Shown one piece after another: positions 24,442 to 33,100 of a DNA stretch of 64,000 nt (its first letter is position 1; each line of letters starts with the position of its first letter). The notes under the pieces are model-generated. The model saw only the letters and a program-made list of their open reading frames with translations, was not told where the DNA came from and searched no databases. Source of the stretch: Alterisphingorhabdus sp051668705 (GTDB lineage Bacteria; Pseudomonadota; Alphaproteobacteria; Sphingomonadales; Sphingomonadaceae); contig NZ_CP196351.1 of NCBI RefSeq assembly GCF_051668705.1, positions 2,232,001-2,296,000 of the forward strand, in the 5' to 3' direction. Made by a program: the position numbers and the translations under genes.

Positions 24442-24819
24442 TTACATTCTGTGCAGTGCACATAGCTTATTGCCGTCCGGGTCGCGCAAATAGGCCAGAT
24501 ACATTTTCATGCCATTGCCTTCACGAACACCTGGTGGGTCTTCAATGGCTGTGCCACCCGCTTCCACGCCCGCTGCATGCCATGCGTCCGCTTCTTCCGG
24601 ATTGGCCATTGCAAAGCCCACAGTCATGCCATTGCCACAACTGGCAGGCTCACCATCAATAGGGGGTGTGACAAGGAAAAGGCCGTCATTGTGCATATAA
24701 ATCAACCGGCCCTTGGGGTCGATGATACCCGGATTGCCGCCAATAGCGCCAAAGGTCGCATCGTAAAAAGTCTTGGACCGTTCAATATCGTCACTGCCGA
24801 CCATCATATGGCTATACAT
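24442..24819 (-). CDS. VOC family (glyoxalase/bleomycin-resistance fold) protein
   Basis: The 125-residue protein has the paired beta-alpha-beta-beta-beta units of the vicinal oxygen chelate fold. The start MYSHMMVGSDDIERSKTFYD supplies the first metal-ligand histidine (His4) and YLRDPDGNKLCALH near the end supplies the second part of the site. Members include glyoxalase I, dioxygenases and drug-binding proteins, and small single-domain members like this one are usually uncharacterised. CGAAAATG-type spacing with GGAGAGCG upstream gives a good ribosome binding site. It lies divergent from the renalase-like gene. The fold is clear; the substrate is unknown. Confidence 0.85.
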   Translation of the reverse strand: MYSHMMVGSDDIERSKTFYDATFGAIGGNPGIIDPKGRLIYMHNDGLFLVTPPIDGEPASCGNGMTVGFAMANPEEADAWHAAGVEAGGTAIEDPPGVREGNGMKMYLAYLRDPDGNKLCALHRM

Positions 24820-24952
24820 TTTCGCTCTCCTGATTGTTTATCGATATATTGGTTATTGCCATTTGTGCCAGATGTGCAAGCGATGATTATGGTCTTGTTT
24901 TTCCCGCCCTGCATAAACATCTCACAGGCTATCCAAAAACAGGAAGCCAGTC

Positions 24953-25933
24953 ATGCCCGCATCACCCACACCTCAAACAATAGCCATTATTGGTGCCGGC
25001 ATGTCTGGGCTGGCCGCTGCCAATGCCTTGGTTGCCGCTGGGCATAAAGTGGAGCTGTTTGATAAAGGCCGTGGCCCCGGTGGGCGCATGTCCACGCGCC
25101 GCATGACAGATGACAATGGCACGGAACGTCATTTCGACCATGGCGCGCAATATTTTACTGCGCGCGACCCCCGTTTTGTCAAACAAAGTGAAGAATGGGC
25201 GGCCCAAACTATTATCGCGCCTTGGCCAAAGGCAGGCGCAGATGCCTGGGTCGGTGTTCCGGGAATGAACGCACCGATAAGAGCCATGGCCAATGTGCAT
25301 GATGTGCATTGGGCGAAACGCATTGCCAGCATTGCCCGCCATGATGATGGCTGGATGATGACCACTGAAAAAGGCAGGAAACACGGCCCCTTTGCCATAG
25401 TCATTATTGCCGTACCCGCCGAACAAGTCGCGCCATTGGTTGCAGAGCATAATAACAATTTTGCTGACAAGGCTTGCGATATCAAATCGGCACCATGTTG
25501 GACCATCATGCTGGGGTTTGAAGCTGCTCTGGACACTGATGTACAAACAATTCGGGACCATGGGCCAATAGGCTGGGCCGCACGCAACAATGCAAAGCCT
25601 GGCAGACAGGACACAGAAAATTGGGTTATTCAGGCCAATCCCAAATGGTCTCAGCAACATTTGGAAGAGGATAAAGAGGTGATTGCAGGGATGATGCGCG
25701 AAGCCTTTACCTCGGCTATAGGATTGTCAAAATTGCCAGACCCGATCATCGCAGCTGCGCATCGCTGGCGCTATGCCATGGTGCCGCAGATCGAACGGAG
25801 TGATACGCCCTTTTTATGGGATAATGATCAGCAGCTTGGCCTTTGCGGGGATTGGTTATCCGGCCCACGCATTGAAAATGCATGGCTATCTGGTCACTTG
25901 CTTGGTCAGGCTATTGGTGAAAACATTGGCTGA
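24953..25933 (+). CDS. Renalase-like FAD-dependent amine oxidase family protein
   Basis: The 326-residue flavoprotein starts with a dinucleotide-binding motif IAIIGAGMSGLAAANAL (Gly14, Gly16 and Gly19), followed by the ELFDKGRGPGGRMSTRR loop and DHGAQYFTARDP, which together are typical of bacterial renalase-like NAD(P)/FAD-dependent oxidoreductases. The C-terminal GDWLSGPRIENAWLSGHLLG closes the FAD site. Characterised bacterial renalases oxidise off-pathway dihydro-isomers of NAD(P)H, a repair role; assigning that here is inference. It is divergent from the VOC gene and convergent with uppP. No signal peptide is seen, so it is cytosolic. Confidence 0.85.
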   Translation: MPASPTPQTIAIIGAGMSGLAAANALVAAGHKVELFDKGRGPGGRMSTRRMTDDNGTERHFDHGAQYFTARDPRFVKQSEEWAAQTIIAPWPKAGADAWVGVPGMNAPIRAMANVHDVHWAKRIASIARHDDGWMMTTEKGRKHGPFAIVIIAVPAEQVAPLVAEHNNNFADKACDIKSAPCWTIMLGFEAALDTDVQTIRDHGPIGWAARNNAKPGRQDTENWVIQANPKWSQQHLEEDKEVIAGMMREAFTSAIGLSKLPDPIIAAAHRWRYAMVPQIERSDTPFLWDNDQQLGLCGDWLSGPRIENAWLSGHLLGQAIGENIG

Positions 25934-25954
25934 GACAATAGCTAAGCCAGCATC

Positions 25955-26782
25955 TTAACCGCTTACAGCAGAAGCTATGGTGCCCATATTGAGCAGCACC
26001 AAAAGCAATATGCCCATAGCCACACGGTAAATCACAAACACCATCATTGATGCACGTTTCAGAAACTGCATCAAAAACGCCATTGTTGCCAATGCCGCCA
26101 CAAAGGTTAGCGCGCCGACAATAAGTGCCTCCACGACCAGTTCGCTGCCCGCTTCAAAAAGATCAGGCACGATAAGCACGCCAGCGCCAGCAACTGCCGG
26201 TATGGACAAGAGGAATGAAAAGCGCGCCGCTTCGACCCGGCCAAAACCCAAGAACCGCGCCGCCGTCATGGTGACGCCTGAACGGCTGGTGCCCGGAATA
26301 AGCGCTAATGCCTGTGACAGGCCAACAATGATGCCATCGCGCAGTGTCATATCTTCATAGCTGCGGTCAGAGCGGCCATAACGATCTGCAATGCCTAGCA
26401 ATATGCCATAAACGATCAAATTGACGGCAATCAGCTCTGCAAAGCGCAGGCCTTCCAGATAGCCACCCAATTTAAGAAAAAGCCCAAAAATAACTGCTGG
26501 AATTGTGCCGATAACAATCCACCAGAACAGTCTGCGCTCTTCCGGTGCCTTGCCTATACCAATAGTCGCCAACCCGCCTTTGGCCAGCCCCATGGCATCA
26601 CGGAAGAAATAGGTGATAATAGCCAGCAATGACCCAATATGGGCAGCAACATCTATCAACGGCCCCTGATCGCCAAAGCTGGTGGCATATTGGATGAGGA
26701 TAAGATGCCCGGAGGACGATATGGGCAGAAACTCGCTAATCCCCTGAACGATGGCGATAATCAGCATTTGCAAAAACGACAT
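25955..26782 (-). CDS. uppP: Undecaprenyl-diphosphatase UppP (BacA)
   Basis: UppP dephosphorylates undecaprenyl pyrophosphate at the periplasmic face of the inner membrane, recycling the lipid carrier for peptidoglycan and polysaccharides; overproduction gives bacitracin resistance. The 275-residue protein has the two re-entrant catalytic motifs: GISEFLPISSSGH at 14-26 (Glu17, His26) and PGTSRSG at 163-169 (Arg167), with about seven hydrophobic helices. Length matches the family. It is convergent with the renalase-like gene and its start faces the long A+T-rich region upstream of gltD. Identification is firm. Confidence 0.96.
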   Translation of the reverse strand: MSFLQMLIIAIVQGISEFLPISSSGHLILIQYATSFGDQGPLIDVAAHIGSLLAIITYFFRDAMGLAKGGLATIGIGKAPEERRLFWWIVIGTIPAVIFGLFLKLGGYLEGLRFAELIAVNLIVYGILLGIADRYGRSDRSYEDMTLRDGIIVGLSQALALIPGTSRSGVTMTAARFLGFGRVEAARFSFLLSIPAVAGAGVLIVPDLFEAGSELVVEALIVGALTFVAALATMAFLMQFLKRASMMVFVIYRVAMGILLLVLLNMGTIASAVSG

Positions 26783-27114
26783 TGGGTACTTTTCCAGCTA
26801 TTGGGGTAAATTCTATCAATACCCTGCATCTCATAATGATGGGTTACGACATTGTCGCTATTTTTTGTATCAGACGATAGATATGACACATATAAGTACA
26901 AATCGGCCTTAATAATTTATAAAAATCTCTTTACTTACTCATGCCGCGTTTAATCTCTAAATTATAGGTAAGTATAGCTGTCCTATATAATGTTTTTCGC
27001 GTGACAAAAGCCGAATCTTGGCTTATCAGGCCTTGCAAGGACAGCAGTGCAGATACAATCCTGCGTCATGGCTGAATGTTCTGCACCCAATATTAATGCA
27101 ATCGGGAAGTGATT
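26783..27114. other. A+T-rich intergenic region between uppP and gltD
   Basis: These 332 bases hold no convincing ORF and are strongly A+T rich, especially 26830-27000, so they likely contain the divergent promoters of uppP and gltD. An inverted repeat TACTTAC (26932-26938) and GTAAGTA (26968-26974) flanks a 29-base spacer. GGGAAG at 27104-27109 is the gltD ribosome binding site. I see no riboswitch or RNA gene. Confidence 0.5.
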
Positions 27115-28551
27115 ATGGGCGATGAAACGCCAGAAAAAATGCTGCAATTTGTTGATCGTGACCAGCAATACCCTGTCAAACGGGATGCCAAGGTGCGTGC
27201 GCTCGATTTTGAAGAAATTTCCGATCTTTATGCAAAGCGGGTTGCAAAGGAGCAATCCGCACGATGTTCCCAATGCGGTGTGCCTTATTGTTCAAACCAT
27301 TGTCCTTTAGGCAACCATATTCCCGATTGGCTGAAACTCACCGCGGAAGGCCGCTTACGCGAAGCTTATGAGCTGTCAAACGCAACATCTACCATGCCCG
27401 AAATCTGCGGGCGCATCTGCCCGCAAGACCGGCTTTGCGAGGGCAATTGCGTCATTGAATTTTCCGGCCATGATGCTGTCACTATCGGGTCGGTTGAGAA
27501 ATATATTACCGACACTGCATGGGATAATGGCTGGGTAGAGCCCGTTACCGTCGGCCCCGCACGCGGGCAATCTATTGGTGTTATCGGCGCTGGTCCGGCA
27601 GGTCTGGCTACGGCCGAATATATGCGCATGGGCGGCTATGATGTGCATGTCTATGATCGTTATGATCGCGCGGGCGGGCTTTTGACCTATGGCATCCCCG
27701 GTTTTAAGCTGGAAAAGCCAGTGGTCATGCGGCGTATCGAACGGTTGATGGAGGCCGGCATCGTCTTTCATCAGGGGTTTGACGTTGGCCGCGATGCCAC
27801 GCTGGATCAATTGCGCGCCAAGCATGATGCTCTGCTGGTTGCAACAGGCGTTTATAAAGCGCGCGACCTCACCGTCCCTGGTACTGATCTTGCCGGTGTT
27901 CACCCTGCCCTTGATTATCTGACATCATCCAATCGGCGCGGTTTCGGTGATGATCTTCAGCAATTTGATTGTGGTGATCTGTCCGCAAAGGACAAGAATG
28001 TCATCGTTATAGGCGGCGGTGATACCGCCATGGACTGTGTACGCACAGCCATTCGCCAAGGTGCAAAATCGGTAAAATGCCTGTACCGCCGTGACCGCGA
28101 CAATATGCCCGGCTCTCAGCGTGAAGTACAAAATGCAGAAGAAGAAGGCGTTGAATTTGTCTGGCTGTCTGCCCCTTTGGCTGTACATGGAAGCGACAAA
28201 GTAGAGAGCGTCGAAGTTCAGCAAATGCGGCTAGGCGCCCCTGACTATTCAGGACGTCGTTCGCCGGAACCTGTCACCGGTGCAACCACCAATATGCCAG
28301 CCGACCTAGTCATCGGCGCTTTGGGCTTTGAGCCAGATGCCCTGCCCCAAATGTTTGATGCACCGGAGCTGACAGTGACGCGTTGGGGCACTTTGCTGGT
28401 CGACCACAAGACGATGATGACCAGTCTTGATGGCGTTTTTGCAGCAGGCGATATTGTACGCGGCGCCTCTTTGGTGGTGTGGGCTATTCGTGATGGCCGC
28501 GATGTGGCAGAACATATGCACACATATCTAAAAGCTGCTGCACGAAAGTAA
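27115..28551 (+). CDS. gltD: Glutamate synthase small (beta) subunit, NADPH
   Basis: GltD supplies electrons from NADPH to GltB. The 478-residue protein has the N-terminal cysteine-rich domain for 4Fe-4S clusters (Cys51, Cys54, Cys59, Cys63 and Cys98, Cys102, Cys108, Cys112), an FAD-binding motif GAGPAG at 158-163 and an NADPH-site motif GGGDTAMD at 300-307, ending with the AAGDIVRGASLVVWAIRDGR flavin loop. The ATG at 27115 is preceded by GGGAAG; a GTG six bases upstream is less likely. It is the first gene of an unusual gltD-x-x-x-gltB order: three small ORFs for secreted proteins separate it from gltB. Identification is firm. Confidence 0.95.
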   Translation: MGDETPEKMLQFVDRDQQYPVKRDAKVRALDFEEISDLYAKRVAKEQSARCSQCGVPYCSNHCPLGNHIPDWLKLTAEGRLREAYELSNATSTMPEICGRICPQDRLCEGNCVIEFSGHDAVTIGSVEKYITDTAWDNGWVEPVTVGPARGQSIGVIGAGPAGLATAEYMRMGGYDVHVYDRYDRAGGLLTYGIPGFKLEKPVVMRRIERLMEAGIVFHQGFDVGRDATLDQLRAKHDALLVATGVYKARDLTVPGTDLAGVHPALDYLTSSNRRGFGDDLQQFDCGDLSAKDKNVIVIGGGDTAMDCVRTAIRQGAKSVKCLYRRDRDNMPGSQREVQNAEEEGVEFVWLSAPLAVHGSDKVESVEVQQMRLGAPDYSGRRSPEPVTGATTNMPADLVIGALGFEPDALPQMFDAPELTVTRWGTLLVDHKTMMTSLDGVFAAGDIVRGASLVVWAIRDGRDVAEHMHTYLKAAARK

Positions 28552-28557
28552 CCGATT

Positions 28558-29301
28558 ATGACCAAAAAACGCTTCATCCTCGCTCTGGCCTTGCTTGCCA
28601 CACAGCCTGCTTTTGCCGGAATACATGCTGATGGCCCGCTTATCCAGTCAAGCGAGGAGGATGCGCTGTACAAAGCGGCCTATGAGATGGCCATTCTGCA
28701 ACAGGGCGATGCGAATTTTAGCGATGAGTTGCTGGCCAGCATGTCCAGTCAAATCTATATTGCTTATAGCGAAATCCCTGAATTTGCGGAATTGGAAGAA
28801 GCTTCACCGGGATTTCTTGATGCGCTGGTTACTGCAGTAATGCCGGTAATCGTCAAACAAACAACAGATTCATACCCTGCCCTTTATGACAATCTGGCAA
28901 AATTTTATGCCAAAAACCTTGAACTGGAAGACATTGAAAATGCCACGCGGTTTTTCGCTACGGATAGCTATCGCGTTATCCGCGAGAGTACAGAAAACAA
29001 CCTAGACATGTCATCTATTCTCTCTGGCGTTGCCGAAGACCCGGACGGCAATATATCATCCGAGGATTTGGAGAAGCTGGTTGAAAATTCGGTCGCGCAA
29101 TCTGTCGGCGGTTGGGACAAGCAGGTCAGAACAGACCTATTGAAATTTGCATTCACGCCGACTGGTCGAAAAATGACAAGCCTTCGCGAGCAACGCAATC
29201 AGATTGAGGCCGATTGGGCGAATGAAAGTACGCCTGAAGAAGACCGCGAATTGGAAGAGATTATTGAAAATATCATCCTGAAATTCGCTGAAGCAGAATG
29301 A
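28558..29301 (+). CDS. Secreted DUF2059-like protein, first of a pair
   Basis: The 247-residue product has a clear signal peptide (cleavage after AFA, residue 20) and a mature, acidic, helical body. A segment near residues 125-140 (NLAKFYAKNLELEDIENATRFF) and FAFTPTGRKM near 200 match the DUF2059 pattern in which a helical repeat ends with a Phe-x-x-SPxGRK-like turn. Function of DUF2059 proteins is unknown. It starts 6 bases after gltD and its end overlaps the upstream in-frame ATG of the next gene, so it is part of the glt transcript. The second gene looks like a distant paralogue with the same layout. Confidence 0.72.
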   Translation: MTKKRFILALALLATQPAFAGIHADGPLIQSSEEDALYKAAYEMAILQQGDANFSDELLASMSSQIYIAYSEIPEFAELEEASPGFLDALVTAVMPVIVKQTTDSYPALYDNLAKFYAKNLELEDIENATRFFATDSYRVIRESTENNLDMSSILSGVAEDPDGNISSEDLEKLVENSVAQSVGGWDKQVRTDLLKFAFTPTGRKMTSLREQRNQIEADWANESTPEEDRELEEIIENIILKFAEAE

Positions 29302-29312
29302 GGAGTCTGAAT

Positions 29313-30014
29313 ATGCGTAAATTGGTTATGGTTTCAGCATTGGCGCTTTGTGCAGCCATGCCTGCCAATGCCGTTGCTGGCCCTTTAGGCACGCCCGATA
29401 TTGCAACTGAGGCACAGAATAAAGAAGCATTGGCTTTGGCCGCGTTAATGCTCAATGCTGAAACTGTAGATACCTCTCTGCGAGAGGGTTTTGAAAAAGA
29501 ATTTCGCGCTGCCTTATTCGCAAACCCTGCATCGGCACCAATATTTAAAGACCATCCTAAATTGGTCGATAATCTTATTTCCACCTTAAAACCGGTTTTG
29601 CGGGATTTCATGGTCGCCGATCTGCCCAATGTGCAATCGCAACTGGCGTCGATATTGGCAGACGAAATGACGAACAAACAAATCTCTGTCGCAGTCACCT
29701 TTCTGAACTCGCCTATCGGGCAAGAGGCTTTTAAATCCGGCGTTGCTGCTGGTGCAAAATTGGGAGCGGACAGCGCAGAAACTGATAAGCTGATTGACGA
29801 AATCGCCAATAATTTAACGGAAAAAGCCTCGCCTGAGGATCAAGCGCTGACGGCGACCTTTGTATTGTCAGGCGCAGCTGACAAATTGGGCTCCTTGACA
29901 CCGGAAATTGCCAAACTAACGGAACAATGGGGCAAAAAGGTCAGCGATGACAATTCAGATGTGATTATCGCAAAAACAACTGAGGTTTTTACGCAATATT
30001 TTGCGGAGGAATAA
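29313..30014 (+). CDS. Secreted DUF2059-like protein, second of a pair
   Basis: The 233-residue product has a signal peptide ending near NAVA (about residue 22). The helical mature part contains TNKQISVAVTFLNSPIGQEAFKSG (described here as residues about 120-143), the SPxG turn of the DUF2059 family, and a second similar half toward the C-terminus. I chose the ATG at 29313 because GAGGAG lies 8 bases upstream; the in-frame ATG at 29298 overlaps that site. It follows its likely paralogue by 11 bases in the glt cluster and is followed by a mini-ORF and gltB. No enzyme motif is visible; a periplasmic accessory role is only a guess. Confidence 0.7.
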   Translation: MRKLVMVSALALCAAMPANAVAGPLGTPDIATEAQNKEALALAALMLNAETVDTSLREGFEKEFRAALFANPASAPIFKDHPKLVDNLISTLKPVLRDFMVADLPNVQSQLASILADEMTNKQISVAVTFLNSPIGQEAFKSGVAAGAKLGADSAETDKLIDEIANNLTEKASPEDQALTATFVLSGAADKLGSLTPEIAKLTEQWGKKVSDDNSDVIIAKTTEVFTQYFAEE

Positions 30015-30015
30015 G

Positions 30016-30176
30016 ATGTCCAAACGCCTTATAAAACTATGCACATGTTCATAGCGCCAATATTGATGGTCTTATCCATCGGGCTAACCGGACCGACATA
30101 TGCCCAACGAGACGGGGTGGCAGTAGATGCAGATGTTGAGGCAGACAGCGAACAAACACCAGAAGAAGAGTATTAA
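30016..30176 (+). pseudogene. Small secreted ORF with apparent frameshift between start and signal peptide
   Basis: A strong ribosome binding site (GCGGAGGAATAAG, 30003-30015) precedes the ATG at 30016, but that frame stops after 12 codons (MSKRLIKLCTCS). From 30045 an overlapping frame encodes 43 residues with a textbook signal core: MFIAPILMVLSIGL, then GPTYA before Gln, then an acidic tail ending at TAA 30174-30176. One added base in the AAAA run near 30032-30036 would fuse the basic start MSKRLIK to the hydrophobic core, making one complete signal peptide on a mini-protein of about 53 residues. It ends 5 bases before gltB. It may be a decayed gene, a sequencing error, or a programmed slip; the tail has no recognised domain. 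Confidence 0.5.
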
Positions 30177-30181
30177 AAGCA

Positions 30182-33100
30182 ATGCAATTTGCAACTCCTG
30201 AACATGAACGCATTGCCCGTGAAGGCATGTACCGCCCTGAATTTGAATCAGATGCCTGCGGTGTGGGTCTGGTTGCTTCTACCAATGGGCAGGCTTCACG
30301 CCGCGTGGTTGCATCGGCCATTGATGCGCTAAAAGCGGTTTGGCATCGCGGTGCGGTTGATGCTGATGGCAAGACAGGCGATGGCGCAGGATTGCTGGTG
30401 GAATTGCCCGTCCGGTTTTTTGACGATGCCATAGCGGCATCAGGGCATCAGGTTCTGCAAAATATATTGGCCGTGGGTATGATATTCCTGCCGCGCACTG
30501 ATTTGAATGCTCAAGAAACGTGCCGCACTCTGGTCGAAGCTGAAATCATTGATGCCGGTTTTACCATTTATGGTTGGCGTCAGGTGCCGGTTGATACATC
30601 GGTTATCGGCCCAAAGGCGAACAACACACGGCCTGAAATTGAACAGATTATGATCGCTGGCCCGGAATTTGGCGATGATGGCCCTGATGATGCCGCCAAA
30701 GCAGAATTCGAAAAGCGTCTTTATCTCGTCCGCCGCCGGATTGAAAAGCGCGTTATCGCTGCGCAGATTAAAGACTTTTATCTTTGCAGCCTGTCCTGCC
30801 GCAATATTGTCTATAAAGGCCTGTTCCTCGCGGAAAGTCTGGCCGTATTCTATCCTGACCTGAATGATGAGCGTTTCGTCAGCCGTCTGGCGATCTTCCA
30901 TCAGCGTTATTCCACCAACACCTTTCCGCAATGGTGGCTGGCCCAGCCTTTTCGTTCGCTCGCGCATAATGGTGAAGTGAACACGATCAGAGGCAATAAA
31001 AACTGGATGAAAAGCCATGAAATTAAAATGGCCAGCCTGGCTTTTGGCGATGAATCCGAAGACATAAAGCCGGTTATTCCTGCCGATGCTTCTGATACAG
31101 CGGCACTGGACGCAGTGTTTGAAACTATCTGCCGTGCAGGACGCGACGCGCCGACGGCCAAATTGATGCTGGTGCCGGAAGCATGGCAGCATGACGCCGA
31201 TATGCCCGAAAGACGCCATGCCATGTACCAATATATGGCGAGCGTGATGGAACCATGGGATGGCCCAGCGGCCTTGGCAATGACAGATGGCGATTGGGCC
31301 GTTGCTGGTGTTGACCGCAATGCTCTGCGTCCGCTGCGCTATACCCGCACACGCGATGATTTGCTGGTTATCGGTTCAGAAACCGGCATGGTGGCGATTG
31401 ATGAGCTGGATGTCATTGAAAAGGGTGCGCTTGGCCCGGGTGAAATGATCGCCGTGACGCTGAGCGATGGCATGTTGTACAAGGATGACGCCATTAAAAA
31501 CCGCATTGCTTCGGAACAGCCCTATGAAAATCTGGTCAAACAGTTTTTGACGCTCAATGACCTGCCAGCCGACAAGACTGCCCAGCCATCGGCATGGAAC
31601 CGCGCTGAGCTAACAGCGCGTCAGGTTGCCGCTGGTCTGACATTGGAAGATATGGAGCTGATATTGGCACCAATGGCCGAAGGCGGCAAAGAAGCCATTG
31701 GCTCCATGGGCGACGATACACCTTTATCGGTTATCAGTGATAAGCCGCGCCCTATCAGCCAGTTTTTCCGGCAAAACTTTAGTCAGGTTACTAACCCGCC
31801 TATCGACAGCTTGCGTGAACGTCATGTGATGAGCCTGAAAACCCGCTTTTCCAATCTGGCAAATATTTTGGAAGAAGATAGCCAGAATGAAAATGTACTG
31901 GTGCTCGACACACCCGTTTTGTCCAATGATGACTGGTATCGGTTAAGAGCCAGCTTTGGCAAAAAAGCTGCAAATATCGATTGTACTTATAAAATAGATG
32001 ATATTGCGCAGACCAAGAAAAATGGTTTCGCGTTGCGTACCGCGATAGCCCGCTTAAGGGTTGAGGCTGAAGAAGCCGTCCGGTCCGGCAAGACGGAAAT
32101 TTTCCTGACTGACGAAACCATAAGTGCAGACAATGTCGGCGTGAGCATGATATTGGCGGTAGCCGGTGTTCATACCCATTTGGTCCGTCAGGGGCTGCGT
32201 TCCTTTGCCTCTATCAATGTGCGTTCGGCCGAAGCCATGACAACGCATGATTTCGCCGTATTGATCGGCGTTGGGGCGACAACCGTGAATGCCTATTTGG
32301 CTGAAGCGGCAATCGTTGACCGACATAATCGCGATTTGTGTCTAGGGCTCACCTTGACTGAAGCTATTGCCAATTACCGCGATGCGATAAGCGAAGGCTT
32401 GCGCAAGATCATGGCCAAAATGGGGATATCCGTCATTTCCAGCTATCGCGGCGGTTATAATTTTGAAAGCGTCGGCCTGAGCCGCGGACTGGTGAATGAC
32501 CTGTTCCCTGGTATGCCGTCCAAAATCTCTGGTGAAGGCTATGCCTCGCTCCAGTTAAATGCGCAGATACGCCACGAAGCGGCCTATGATACGCTGGTTG
32601 CACGCTTGCCCATTGGTGGTTTTTATCGCCAGCGTGAAGGCGGCGAAACGCATGGCTATTCTGCTGATATGATGCATATGCTACAAAGCGCTGTCGCCAA
32701 TGACAGCTATTCCACCTATCGCCGCTTTGCCAAAGCGCTTGACGACCAGCCGCCGATGGCGCTGCGCGATTTGATGGAGTTCACGAATGTGCGCGAGCCA
32801 GTGGCGCTGGACGAGGTTGAAGCGATCACCGAAATTCGCAAACGGTTTATTACCCCCGGCATGTCGCTAGGCGCGTTGTCGCCAGAGGCTCATGAAACGC
32901 TAGCCATTGCCATGAACCGGATCGGCGCGAAAGCCGTATCGGGTGAAGGCGGCGAGTCCAAGGAACGCTATCAGCCCTATAGTAATGGCGATAATGGCAA
33001 TAGCGCGATTAAACAGGTCGCATCGGGCCGCTTCGGTGTTACCGCTGAATATCTCGGCGCCTGTGAAGAGATAGAGATTAAGGTCGCACAGGGTGCAAAG

